Shown here piece by piece: positions 26,807-35,080 of a DNA stretch of 64,000 nt (positions are counted from its first letter, which is position 1; each line of letters begins with the position of its first letter). The stretch is from NCBI RefSeq assembly GCF_016888135.1, contig NZ_JACSWB010000207.1:62001-126000 (forward strand), given 5' to 3'. The notes under the pieces are model-generated. The model searched no databases. It saw only the letters and a list, made by a program, of their open reading frames with translations, and had not been told where the DNA came from. The position numbers and the translations under genes were made by a program. This DNA is from Leptolyngbya sp. CCY15150 (lineage in GTDB: Bacteria > Cyanobacteriota > Cyanobacteriia > RECH01).

Positions 26807-27190
26807 ATGGAATTCATGAGCCTTGATCCCCTGACCTCCGAACCTTCAGCCCTCGATGCTCCCGATGTAGCCCAACTGATGCCGGTCGAAGCGGTACAGC
26901 AGGCCATCGGGCGATCGCGGGCATCTGTCTATCGCTATGCCAATACGGATGCCAATGACCTCAATCCGCCCTATGACCCGAACCGGCTAAATCCTGAACT
27001 TCGCATGACGAAGGACGACCCGCTGATGTTCCATCCCAACGAAGTTGCCCGCTTTGCCAAGGATGTGCTGCGGCAAAATGTCACCATTCAGGTACAAGAA
27101 GCGCCGCCCAATGTCACCCACGATCTGCTGCGGGCCATCTTGCAAGAACTGCAAACCATTCGCCAGTTGCTGGATACTCCGTCATCCTAG
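26807..27190 (+). CDS. Small conserved protein with helix-turn-helix-like region
   Basis: 127 residues. Residues ~20-48 ([20 protein letters not shown], then VYRYANTD) look like a helix-turn-helix of the kind that opens resolvase or MerR-like proteins, followed by [10 protein letters not shown] and [14 protein letters not shown]. The C-terminal ~30 residues form a likely coiled coil ([16 protein letters not shown]). No catalytic motif. The start at 26807 or the Met four codons later (26816) is possible. Its stop overlaps the convergent rlmN stop by 4 bp. A DNA-binding role is inferred only from the fold-like pattern. Confidence 0.7.
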   Translation: MEFMSLDPLTSEPSALDAPDVAQLMPVEAVQQAIGRSRASVYRYANTDANDLNPPYDPNRLNPELRMTKDDPLMFHPNEVARFAKDVLRQNVTIQVQEAPPNVTHDLLRAILQELQTIRQLLDTPSS

Positions 27191-28248
27191 CTAGGGCTCG
27201 TGGAAGAATCAGCATTGGCCCGCAGTTGCCCGCAGGCCGCATCAGCCGCCAGACCACGCGATCGCCGGACGCTGACGGCAATGTGCTGCGCCTTGAGCGT
27301 ATCCATGAAGTCTTGGATGCGTTGAGGGCTGGGGCGCTGGTAGTCTACTTCCTGGATGGGATTGTAGGGAATGAGGTTGACATGGGTTTGGAAACCGCGC
27401 AGATGCTTGGCCAATTCCAAGGCATGGGAGTGGCAGTCGTTGAGTTCTGCCAGCAAAATGTACTCGAAGGTGACCCGCCGTCCGGTGCTATCGACATAGT
27501 CGCGACATTCATCGAGCAATTGCTCTAGGGGATATTGGCGAGCGCTGGGAATCAACGTTTCGCGCAGAGCTTGGTTAGAGGCATGGAGGCTGACGGCTAA
27601 CGTTGCCTGCAGGCGTTGCTCAGCCAACCTGCGGATGCGCCCCGGAATGCCCACGGTAGACACGGTGAGCGATCGCTGCCCAATTCCCACGTCTTCATTA
27701 AGCGATCGCACGCTATCGAGCACCACATCCACATTCAGCAACGGCTCGCCCATGCCCATAAAGACAACATTGCTGACCCGTTGCTCAAAATCTTCCTGCA
27801 CCGTCAGCACCTGATCGACAATTTCATGGCGATGCAGATTACGCAGAAAGCCGCCCTTGCCCGTGGCACAAAAGTCACAAGCCATAGGGCAACCCACCTG
27901 GGATGAAACGCAAACCGTCAGCCGCTTCCCCGAGGGAATGCCGACGGTTTCAATAATCTGTCCGTCCTCCATCCGCAACAGGTACTTCACCGTCCCGTCG
28001 GGAGCCGCCGAGCGATGGTGGATCTGCGATCGCCCCACGGGAATATCCGCCAGCTCACTGCGCCATTGTTTGGGAAATACGGACAGATCAGACAGCGATC
28101 GCCCACCTTGGTGATAGAGCCATTGATGCAGTTGCTTGGCTCGGTAGGCCGGCTGATTGTGTTGGGCCACCCAGTCGGTGAGTTCTGGTAAGGATGCACC
28201 GAGCAGCGGCGGTAGAGGAGATGGGCGATCGATCAAAGAAACAGACAT
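27187..28248 (-). CDS. rlmN: 23S rRNA/tRNA adenine-C2 methyltransferase RlmN
   Basis: A radical-SAM enzyme that methylates C2 of A2503 in 23S rRNA and A37 in some tRNAs. The diagnostic CxxxCxxC iron-sulfur motif is seen as CPMACDFC, followed by [18 protein letters not shown] is the SAM-binding GGE-like motif, and VSLHASNQ and [13 protein letters not shown] follow. The C-terminal region includes AADAACGQL, where a conserved Cys carries the methyl group. 353 residues from ATG 28248; longer frames to 28278/28287 exist without a better ribosome site. It is 88 bp downstream of the manganese exporter on the same strand, so it may share its riboswitch-controlled transcript. Confidence 0.95.
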   Translation of the reverse strand: MSVSLIDRPSPLPPLLGASLPELTDWVAQHNQPAYRAKQLHQWLYHQGGRSLSDLSVFPKQWRSELADIPVGRSQIHHRSAAPDGTVKYLLRMEDGQIIETVGIPSGKRLTVCVSSQVGCPMACDFCATGKGGFLRNLHRHEIVDQVLTVQEDFEQRVSNVVFMGMGEPLLNVDVVLDSVRSLNEDVGIGQRSLTVSTVGIPGRIRRLAEQRLQATLAVSLHASNQALRETLIPSARQYPLEQLLDECRDYVDSTGRRVTFEYILLAELNDCHSHALELAKHLRGFQTHVNLIPYNPIQEVDYQRPSPQRIQDFMDTLKAQHIAVSVRRSRGLAADAACGQLRANADSSTSPS

Positions 28249-28336
28249 AGCAACCGGGAATGGAGGGACGGTGGGCATCGTCCCCAAGGAGACAAGACCC
28301 AGTCTTTCTATTCTACGAGGTGGGGCGAAGGACGGA

Positions 28337-28954
28337 CTACCCTAAGCGGGTGGCGGCCACTCCAGCAAAGATCAAGAACAGGATGCCGCTCAAGAGGGTG
28401 ACCGTGCGCTCAGAAATCCGCCCGCAAATCGCCCGTCCGCCAATGACAGCGATCGCCGTACAGATGGCATGACCGAGGATCGCCCCGACCGTCACCCCCA
28501 AGGGATGCTTAGCAGCAGCGAGAGCAATAGTAGCAATTTGGGTGCGATCGCCCCATTCGGCAAGAAACGTTAGGCTGAACACCTCAAAGACGATCGCTAG
28601 AACACTGGGCTTAGGAGGGCTATTGGATTCCGCCCGAGCCACCGCCTCCATCGCTTCTCCCTCCTCACACCCATCAGCGATCGCCTTCATCCTCCAAGCG
28701 TCATACAACAGCTTGAGCCCAAAGCCCAAAAACAGCAGCACCTCTGCCCAGCGCACCAGCGAGGGAGGCAAGAGCGATACCACCTGCCCAAACAAGACGG
28801 AAAGCACCGTCATAGCAGCCAAGGCACCCCAAGCGCCCAGAAACACCAAGCGCCGCGAGTGCTTCATCGCCAAAATGACCGCAATGAAAAATGTCTTGTC
28901 TCCCAACTCGGAGACCGTAATCAATAACAATCCAGCCGTAAATGCTTCTAGCAC
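28337..28954 (-). CDS. mnx: UPF0016/Mnx-type manganese exporter
   Basis: A 205-residue membrane transporter of the UPF0016 (GDT1/TMEM165) family. In cyanobacteria this family exports Mn2+ from the cytosol, to the thylakoid lumen or outside, and protects against Mn toxicity. Both signature motifs are present: ELGDKTF in the first half and EWGDRTQ in the second, each on a membrane helix, with about six to seven hydrophobic helices overall. The GTG start at 28954 is preceded by AGAGGAG. The leader carries a yybP-ykoY riboswitch, which independently supports manganese as substrate. The symbol is by family role. Confidence 0.92.
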   Translation of the reverse strand: MLEAFTAGLLLITVSELGDKTFFIAVILAMKHSRRLVFLGAWGALAAMTVLSVLFGQVVSLLPPSLVRWAEVLLFLGFGLKLLYDAWRMKAIADGCEEGEAMEAVARAESNSPPKPSVLAIVFEVFSLTFLAEWGDRTQIATIALAAAKHPLGVTVGAILGHAICTAIAVIGGRAICGRISERTVTLLSGILFLIFAGVAATRLG

Positions 28955-29165
28955 TATCTATCAAGCTCCTCTCGTAGTGGCTGTGAGCTTGATAGGAGAC
29001 TAGGCTTCACCAAGCTCACAGATGTTGTGAACTAAGTGAAGGTCTCGCTGATCGCAGGCCATGCTCGATAGCACGCCCTAGGATATCTCGAACCAGGTGA
29101 ATTACCAGTATGTTGATTCGAGAGCTTGGGGTTTTTCTCCCCAATAGCTACTCCCCTTCAAGTCT
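28955..29165 (-). promoter_or_regulatory. yybP-ykoY manganese riboswitch with translational expression platform
   Basis: Read on the minus strand, the leader has the hallmarks of the Mn2+-sensing yybP-ykoY aptamer in order: AAGGGGAGTAGC (complement of 29148-29159), TCAACATACTGGT (29104-29116) and GAGACCTTCAC (29035-29046). The outer stem is CTTGAAGG with CCTTCA. Downstream lie three interlocking segments. A (29011-29021) is the exact complement of the 3' part of B (28981-28991). The 5' part of B (28985-28995) is the exact complement of C (28958-28968), and C contains the Shine-Dalgarno of the exporter gene. A:B frees the ribosome site and B:C hides it, so an Mn-ON translational switch is predicted. 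Confidence 0.93.
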
Positions 29166-29477
29166 CCTATCTTATGAGCATAAGGAGGGAAAAGACAAGC
29201 TTTTGGTCGCTTCGTATGGTGCCAGCGCTCCCGCGTACCGGTCTTGATCGCTTCTGCGACTCTTAAGACTTAAAGATCTGGGCGCAGGAGCAACCCTGGG
29301 AGCATTCCCACGCATAGTATAGGAACGATATCAAATGCCAAAACTGGTATCAGCTAGGTGAAGCGCCCGGATCACCTTGGGGACAGGGTAGGTTCTCCAT
29401 CCCCCAGAACCTTGGCAGACTCCAGTATTATGTTGAAGTAATCAGGTCGTTTGTCTGTTCTTCATCCCCCAGGATTT

Positions 29478-30410
29478 ATGAAAGCTACCCGTCGCTCACT
29501 TCTTCTCACATGCCTAGCTGCCGTTGTTGCCCTATTGGTGATTGCCTGCAACACCACCACCTCCCAGTCCCCTGCCGATGGAGCTACAGCGACCATTCGC
29601 GTGGGTTCTAAAGATTTTACTGAACAGTTTATCCTGGGAGAAATGTATGCCCTAGCCCTAGAAAATGCTGATATTCAGGTCGAACGCAAGCTCAATCTAG
29701 GAGGCACACCGGTGGCTCAGGCAGCTCTGACCAGCGGCGAAATTGACCTTTATCCGGAATATACCGGCACAGGTTTGCTGACAGTGCTCAAACTGCCGTC
29801 CAGCAGCGATCGCCAAGCGGTCTACGAGACTGTGGTCACGGAATATGAAAGCCAGTTTGAGTTAACCTGGCTTGATCCATCGCCGATGAACAACACCCAA
29901 GCCCTGGCTATGACCCGCACTAAGGCAGAGGAGCTGAACATTACCAGCATCTCGGATATGGCTGCCCAGGCCAGCGACTTGGTTCTCATTGGGCCCCCTG
30001 AGTTTGAAGTTCGGGAAGACGGTCTACCGGGAATTCAGGCCGCCTACGGTAACTTCACGCTCAAGGAGTATAAGGCCGTGGATTCTGGTCTACGCTATAA
30101 GGGACTAGTAGACGGTGAAGCGGATGTGGTTGTAGCCTTTGGTACCGATGGCGAAATCAGCGCCTTTGATTTGGTCTTGCTAGAGGATGACCAAGAGCTA
30201 TTCCCGCCCTACCAAGTTGCTCCAGTGGTGCGCCAAGACGTCTTAGAGGCTAATCCTGCCATTGCTGATGCTCTGAATGCGATCGCTCCCCTGTTGACGG
30301 ATGAGGTGATGCAAGCTCTCAACTACGAGGTCAGCGGCAATCAGCGAGAGCCTTCGGATGTGGCCCGAGATTTTCTGGTCAGCCAAGGCATTCTTGCTGC
30401 CGATAGTTGA
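29478..30410 (+). CDS. Osmoprotectant ABC transporter substrate-binding lipoprotein
   Basis: 310 residues from ATG 29478 (AGGA just upstream). A lipoprotein signal (KATRRSLLL.., lipobox VIAC) anchors it to the outer face of the inner membrane. The mature part belongs to the OpuAC/OsmX-type binding proteins for glycine betaine, choline or carnitine: VGSKDFTEQFILGEM at the start, then GEIDLYPEYTGTG and a second lobe with EADVVVAFGTDG. It is the first gene of a three-gene operon with an ATPase and a permease. The ligand is inferred from the family only. Confidence 0.92.
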   Translation: MKATRRSLLLTCLAAVVALLVIACNTTTSQSPADGATATIRVGSKDFTEQFILGEMYALALENADIQVERKLNLGGTPVAQAALTSGEIDLYPEYTGTGLLTVLKLPSSSDRQAVYETVVTEYESQFELTWLDPSPMNNTQALAMTRTKAEELNITSISDMAAQASDLVLIGPPEFEVREDGLPGIQAAYGNFTLKEYKAVDSGLRYKGLVDGEADVVVAFGTDGEISAFDLVLLEDDQELFPPYQVAPVVRQDVLEANPAIADALNAIAPLLTDEVMQALNYEVSGNQREPSDVARDFLVSQGILAADS

Positions 30411-30559
30411 GCCAAAACTCAGAATCTTGCTGACATCAAGCTTGCTGACCTGGCAGGCCAGCCAATCCAACCCGTTCTCCATCCTAGTCAGCCAACACTA
30501 GCCACTAAACACTAGCCACCGATGATCGTCCTGGGGGTTAACCATGAGGCACAGCAGCC

Positions 30560-31522
30560 GTGAGTGCAATTCAATTTGATCAGGTTTTTCTGAAATTTCC
30601 CCAGGCATCCCGCCCTGCCGTCAACCACTGTAGCTTTACGGTGCAAGAGGGAGAACTGGTGGTGATCCTCGGGCCGTCGGGATGTGGCAAAACCACTCTC
30701 CTGAAGATGGTGAACCGTCTGTATGAACCCAGCCAAGGGTCGATTACGCTCTACGGTCGAGATATTCGCCGCATGAATGTCTCGAAGCTGCGGCAGCAAA
30801 TTGGCTACGTCATCCAGCAGTCGGGGCTGTTTCCCCATATGACCGTGGCCCAAAACGTGGCGGTGGTGCCAGAACTCCTGGGCTGGCCCAAGCCCAAAAT
30901 CCAAGCCCGCATTGATGAACTGCTGGCCCTCGTGAGCCTCACTCCCGGAGAATATCGCGATCGCTATCCCTCCCAACTCTCTGGTGGGCAGCAGCAGCGG
31001 GTGGGGCTGGCGCGGGCCTTGGCTGGCGATCCGCAGGTGATGCTCATGGATGAACCCTTTGGAGCCATTGATGCCATCACCCGAGCTGGTCTGCAGGATG
31101 AAATTCTTCGCCTCCAGCGGCAGCTCAAAAAAACCATTCTGTTTGTCTCCCACGACGTGGAAGAAGCCCTCCGGTTAGCCGATCGCATCTTAATTCTGCA
31201 GGAGGGCAAGATTGTGCAATACGACACGCCCTTTGCCGTTTTAACTCGCCCTGTGAATAGCTTCGTGCATGATCTCATGGGTGCGGATGACATGGTGCGC
31301 CAACTGCGGCTGCTGCGGGTGGAAACCGCCATGGTGCAGCCGCCCGATAATTACCACCACAATGGTCAACCCGCGATCGCTCCCCAAGATAGCCTTCGCC
31401 ATGCCCTGTCGCTGATTCTCAAAACCGGCGCGCCGCAACTGACCGTCTTGGATCAAGGAAAACCCATTGGCGTGCTCACCCTAGAACATATTCGGGACTC
31501 CGCTACCGCCGTTCAGGTTTAG
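30560..31522 (+). CDS. Osmoprotectant ABC transporter ATP-binding protein
   Basis: A 320-residue cytosolic ATPase. Walker A is GPSGCGKTT (~38-46), the signature LSGGQQQR, Walker B VMLMDEPFGAID, and the switch His in VSHDVEEA. The N-terminal ~240 residues are the nucleotide-binding domain of the OpuCA/ProV group. The C-terminal ~70 residues end in one CBS-like unit (LTVLDQGKPIGVLTLEHI), a known regulatory add-on in this group that senses ionic strength or nucleotide. GTG start at 30560 with a weak ribosome site, 149 bp after the binding-protein gene and 11 bp before the permease gene. Confidence 0.93.
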   Translation: MSAIQFDQVFLKFPQASRPAVNHCSFTVQEGELVVILGPSGCGKTTLLKMVNRLYEPSQGSITLYGRDIRRMNVSKLRQQIGYVIQQSGLFPHMTVAQNVAVVPELLGWPKPKIQARIDELLALVSLTPGEYRDRYPSQLSGGQQQRVGLARALAGDPQVMLMDEPFGAIDAITRAGLQDEILRLQRQLKKTILFVSHDVEEALRLADRILILQEGKIVQYDTPFAVLTRPVNSFVHDLMGADDMVRQLRLLRVETAMVQPPDNYHHNGQPAIAPQDSLRHALSLILKTGAPQLTVLDQGKPIGVLTLEHIRDSATAVQV

Positions 31523-31533
31523 CCAACTAGTTT

Positions 31534-32217
31534 ATGGACTATTTGTGGAACAATCCAGGCCAGGTCTGGGGCTACCTGCTCCAGCATCTGCAAATGACCG
31601 GCATAGCCCTAGCGATCGCCATTATGATTGCCGTGCCGCTCTCGGTGTTGATTGCCCGCAGTCGCTGGCTCACCGTGCCGGTCATGGGCACCCTCGGCAT
31701 CATCTACACCATCCCCAGCTTGGCATTGATTATCCTCTTGGTGCCGCTGCTGGGGCTCAATGCCCAGTCGGTGATTGCCGCCATGGTGCTGTACATTCAG
31801 GTGATTTTGGTACGCAATCTATCGGTGGCCCTGCAGTCCATTGATCCGGCCCTGATCGAAGCGGCGAAGGGCATGGGCATGGACATGGGGCAACGCTGGT
31901 GGCGCGTGCAGGTGCCCCTAGTGCTACCGATCTTTTTAGCTGGGGTACGGCTCTCGGCCATTGTTGCCATCGCCATCGCCACCATCGGAGCCAAGTTTGG
32001 ATCTGGCGGTCTGGGGGTGTTGCTGTTTGAAGGCATTGCCCAAGCCGGACGCTATGACAAAATTTGGGCCGGAGCGATCGCTGTCTCGCTCCTGGCCCTA
32101 GCCATCAACCTGGGTATTTTAGTCCTAGAGCGGATCACCACACCGCCGCCGCTGCGCAAGCATCAGCGCTCTCGACCAGCCAAGGTCTTAGAAACCTCTA
32201 ATATCCCAGAATCATGA
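31534..32217 (+). CDS. Osmoprotectant ABC transporter permease
   Basis: A 227-residue inner-membrane permease of the binding-protein-dependent type (OpuCB/ProW group) with about six hydrophobic helices. The conserved cytoplasmic loop that contacts the ATPase is seen as IEAAKGMGMDMGQRWWRVQVPL, the EAA motif (written in two parts: IEAAKGMGMD and GQRWWRVQVPL). The C-terminal tail is basic. It is the last gene of the operon. Only one permease gene is present, as expected if it works as a homodimer. Confidence 0.93.
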   Translation: MDYLWNNPGQVWGYLLQHLQMTGIALAIAIMIAVPLSVLIARSRWLTVPVMGTLGIIYTIPSLALIILLVPLLGLNAQSVIAAMVLYIQVILVRNLSVALQSIDPALIEAAKGMGMDMGQRWWRVQVPLVLPIFLAGVRLSAIVAIAIATIGAKFGSGGLGVLLFEGIAQAGRYDKIWAGAIAVSLLALAINLGILVLERITTPPPLRKHQRSRPAKVLETSNIPES

Positions 32218-32245
32218 GGCATCCCAGAATCATGAGGGCGCACCC

Positions 32246-32782
32246 CTAGGATTCCTCCAAAATCCTCACCCCCACCACCGACGTATTAAAGCGATAGGTC
32301 AACCCCTCCACTTCAATCTGGGTACCAATTTTGACCTTGTTGTTGCCAAAAATAGGCCCCCCGTCCGTAATCTGAGCTTCGTCTGCCAAGGTCACCAGCA
32401 TGTCTAACGTAAAGCCCAATTCCGGCCGCGGATCGGGGAATGCCGTCACAGAACCATCGGGTTGGGGCACCGCCACCGATCGCGGCAATTCTTGAATCTC
32501 CTTCACCCCCACCGACCCCGCCGGTTGATTGCGAATGATGATATTGAGGCGGCCCTCTTCACGCATGCTGGTGACCAAGGCCTGGGGTTCTGCCACCGTC
32601 AATCCACGCACCATCAAATCCACTTCCACAGGCCGCGTGGTGACGCCCAATTGCGCCACGGAGCCCGATGTGCCGGGAAAGAGAAACACGCCGGCCAGCA
32701 CCAGCAAAATAATCACGGCGGCACCAATATCGAGGATGCTCACCTTCCCAAATAATCGCCCGTTTGAATCAATAATCGCCAT
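32246..32782 (-). CDS. DUF4330 membrane-anchored protein
   Basis: A 178-residue protein of the DUF4330 family, widespread in cyanobacteria and of unknown function. A short cytosolic N terminus (MAIIDSNGRLFGKVSILD) is followed by one transmembrane helix (~19-37, AAVIILLVLAGVFLF) and a beta-rich domain outside. TAGGAG, 9 nt before the ATG, supports the start. It is convergent with the osmoprotectant operon (28 bp apart). A pair of CTTAAAGT direct repeats lies about 170 bp upstream. Confidence 0.85.
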   Translation of the reverse strand: MAIIDSNGRLFGKVSILDIGAAVIILLVLAGVFLFPGTSGSVAQLGVTTRPVEVDLMVRGLTVAEPQALVTSMREEGRLNIIIRNQPAGSVGVKEIQELPRSVAVPQPDGSVTAFPDPRPELGFTLDMLVTLADEAQITDGGPIFGNNKVKIGTQIEVEGLTYRFNTSVVGVRILEES

Positions 32783-32948
32783 CGTTGTCTGCTCCTAACT
32801 GCTTGTTGCCTGGTGCTACCTAGGCGAGAGTTGGCTTCAATCACTCTATCAAGAGTGGGGTAATCCCAACATGGTTGGTCACACGACTTGGGCATGGGGC
32901 TCCTCAGTCCAGCAGCAACTATCCAGCCATCTGCCCACATCCCAACCA

Positions 32949-32970
32949 AAACTTTAAGGAAACTTTAAGA
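32949..32970 (-). promoter_or_regulatory. Direct repeat resembling an OmpR-family binding site
   Basis: The minus strand reads CTTAAAGT, TTC, CTTAAAGT: two identical octamers with an 11-bp period. That layout is typical of sites for PhoB/OmpR-type regulators, although the octamer differs from the usual cyanobacterial Pho box at two positions. It lies upstream of the DUF4330 gene and in the divergent gap to the phosphatase gene. The rest of the 513-bp gap 32783-33295 shows no gene. Confidence 0.4.
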
Positions 32971-33295
32971 GAAGAGGAACCAGCGATCGCGCTTCAGCGG
33001 TTAGGCTAGAAGTCGGTTCATGACGCGCAGCAGATCGGGGCGACCAAGGGTACCATGACGTCCAATGTCTATCCTGAGAGCCTCCTGCAAGGCTGTTTAT
33101 TCATCATTCCTTTATCACTTCCATACGCTTCTTTCACGCGAGACGAGGGGCGATCGCGCAAGATAGAAGGAACGCGTTAGCATTAAAGAAAGACTGCCCT
33201 ATGCATCTTAACCCCCTCCACTGTTGGTGCAACCAGTCTCCTATTCCATCTACCGGTCATGCCATTCATCTGCACCTAGGAAGGATTTAAAAACT

Positions 33296-34051
33296 GTGTC
33301 TAGTGGTCGTCGAATTTTTATCGGAGATGTTCATGGTCATTATGATGGGCTAATGGCCCTTTTTGATGCGATCGCTCCCGCCTCCGACGACCAGATCTAC
33401 TTCCTCGGAGACCTCATTGACCGTGGGCCCAAAAGCTGTGACGTGGTGGAGTTCGTCAAGGAGAACAGCTACACCTGCATTATGGGCAACCACGAACACC
33501 TCTTACTCGAAGCGCTGATCGAAGAAGGCGTTCACCCTCCCGCTCTGCAAGCATGGCTCTATAGCGGCGGTCAGTCCACCGTTTCTAGCTACAAAAGTGT
33601 CGATCATCTGCTCGAACACCGCAATTGGATTCGCACCCTCCCCACTCACCTCGATCTAGGGGATATCTGGCTGGCCCACGCTGGCATCCATCCAGGGCTG
33701 CCGGTGTCTGAACAAACCACCCAAGAACTATGCTGGATCCGCGAACGCTTCCACAGCATGACCCAGCCCTACTTTGAAGACAAGCTGATCATTATTGGTC
33801 ATACCATCACCTTTACGCTGCCGGGGGTGAATCCTGGTGAATTAGCCCAAGGGCAAGGCTGGCTGGATATTGATACCGGAGCCTACCATCCCAAGAGCGG
33901 CTGGCTCACAGGCGTTGATGTGGATCATCATCAGGTGTATCAAGTCAATGTGTTTGATCAATCAGTCCGTACCCTACCGCTCCACAAAGCCGTCACCCAA
34001 ATTGATCCCAGCAAGGTGCTCGAACGCCGCCGTCACCTGATGCAGCTCTAA
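33296..34051 (+). CDS. PPP-family protein serine/threonine phosphatase
   Basis: 251 residues. A metallophosphatase of the PPP type with the three signature blocks GDVHG (~10-14), GDLIDRG (~38-44) and GNHEH (~63-67), and later histidines in LAHAGIHPG and IIGHTITF that complete the two-metal site. It likely dephosphorylates proteins or small phosphoesters such as diadenosine polyphosphates. The GTG at 33296 is preferred because AGGAAGG (33278-33284) precedes it; a longer frame to 33224 adds a non-conserved leader that would include this site. Confidence 0.88.
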   Translation: MSSGRRIFIGDVHGHYDGLMALFDAIAPASDDQIYFLGDLIDRGPKSCDVVEFVKENSYTCIMGNHEHLLLEALIEEGVHPPALQAWLYSGGQSTVSSYKSVDHLLEHRNWIRTLPTHLDLGDIWLAHAGIHPGLPVSEQTTQELCWIRERFHSMTQPYFEDKLIIIGHTITFTLPGVNPGELAQGQGWLDIDTGAYHPKSGWLTGVDVDHHQVYQVNVFDQSVRTLPLHKAVTQIDPSKVLERRRHLMQL

Positions 34052-34172
34052 TCCTCCCAATCCAATCCATCGTTCACTCCTGGAGTAGGCGTAGTGGAGT
34101 AGGCGTGATGCCTTGCCCCCTACTCCAAGTCTTACTAAGCGCACAGTTGCTAAGCGCACAGTGCCCCATCTT

Positions 34173-34206
34173 TGAGACTCCCCGGTTTTTAGTCTGGGGA
34201 GTCTCA
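34173..34206. repeat. 11-bp perfect hairpin
   Basis: TGAGACTCCCC (34173-34183) pairs with GGGGAGTCTCA (34196-34206) across a 12-nt loop that holds TTTTT. It lies about 120 bp after the phosphatase stop. No T-run follows the stem, so it is terminator-like at best. Just before it, CTAAGCGCACAGT occurs twice in tandem. Confidence 0.75.
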
Positions 34207-34292
34207 GTTCGTTGGAAGTCCATCAACATGTCCCCTTGAGCTTCGTCAGCAATGGAGGCTGATGTGTCGTTTATTGTAGTGGCCTAGGCAGT

Positions 34293-34322
34293 TAGTTAAG
34301 GTTGGGTTAAGATCAGATTAAG
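34293..34322. promoter_or_regulatory. Candidate Pho box (SphR/PhoB-type tandem octamers)
   Basis: The minus strand reads CTTAATCT, GAT, CTTAACCC, AAC, CTTAACTA: three octamers separated by exactly 3 bp. This is the layout and near-consensus, (C/T)TTAA(C/T)(C/T)(T/A), described for cyanobacterial phosphate-starvation boxes. The nearest downstream gene on the plus strand starts at 34659. Octamer orientation points the other way, toward the 3' end of the phosphatase gene, so the target is unclear. Confidence 0.5.
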
Positions 34323-34658
34323 ACAGACGATGATCATAAAAGCTAGACTGTGCTCCTTGTGCCTACCCCATAGACTCTGATGCAGACTCTGATACAGGCA
34401 GAGTTGGGGTAGATATAGTGCGCGGTTGGAGCCATGGGAACAAGACTCCGGCGGCTGTTCCCTTACATAGCAGATACATGCTGCAATTGAGCAATGTCCC
34501 TGGGTTTGGGTTTGAGAAGTTCTTCAACCTTTCATAGGGCATGGTTGTCAGCCGTTGAGTGACCTTGAATGATCAGGGATGATGATCCCAGGGGTCGTCA
34601 GCGGCATTTCATCTAGACCTCTAGATGGTTGTCCACCTCGTTTGATTGGAGATGATCC

Positions 34659-34889
34659 ATGAGCAACAATACCCATCGAGATTGGCTATACCCTCGCGCG
34701 TCCTACCATGGCAGCGATCGCCCCAACCATCTCATTTTCAACGCAAACCTACAGGAATTCGCCCAGCGGGTCAGCTACATTTCTAATTTAGAAACCGCTG
34801 GAAAACTCACGCCCGAGGAAGCCTACACCCAAGTTAGCCATCTTTGGAAAACCTTGAAGCACAGCAAAAAGGAACTCGGGATTCCCTAA
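34659..34889 (+). CDS. Small conserved cyanobacterial protein
   Basis: 76 residues, start ATG 34659 with GGAGA about 7 nt upstream. It opens with a Trp/Tyr/Arg-rich segment (RDWLYPRASYHG), then FNANLQEFAQRVSYI and LTPEEAYTQVSHLWKTLK, which look like two helices. Small proteins of this shape are widespread in cyanobacteria (I recall a DUF7219-like family) and have no known role. No membrane segment. It stands alone with a 600-bp leader. Confidence 0.75.
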   Translation: MSNNTHRDWLYPRASYHGSDRPNHLIFNANLQEFAQRVSYISNLETAGKLTPEEAYTQVSHLWKTLKHSKKELGIP

Positions 34890-35080
34890 GCGCATGCCCC
34901 CCATCCAAGCAACAGGTATCCCTGTGTTCAGCCTCGGTTCGTCTGGGAGACAAGCTAACCGAGGCTGGCTTATGGGTCAGCCAAATCTTCCAAAAGATCA
35001 CAGATTCTGCATCGATCCTGAACAGGGCAACGCTCGATAGACTCGATAGAATGGAGGGTAGATCTTTTTTATACTATTGA

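Noticed and set aside
30512-31153. 213-codon frame antisense to the osmoprotectant ATPase gene
   Set aside because: It overlaps a complete ATPase with Walker motifs; the antisense product resembles nothing known.
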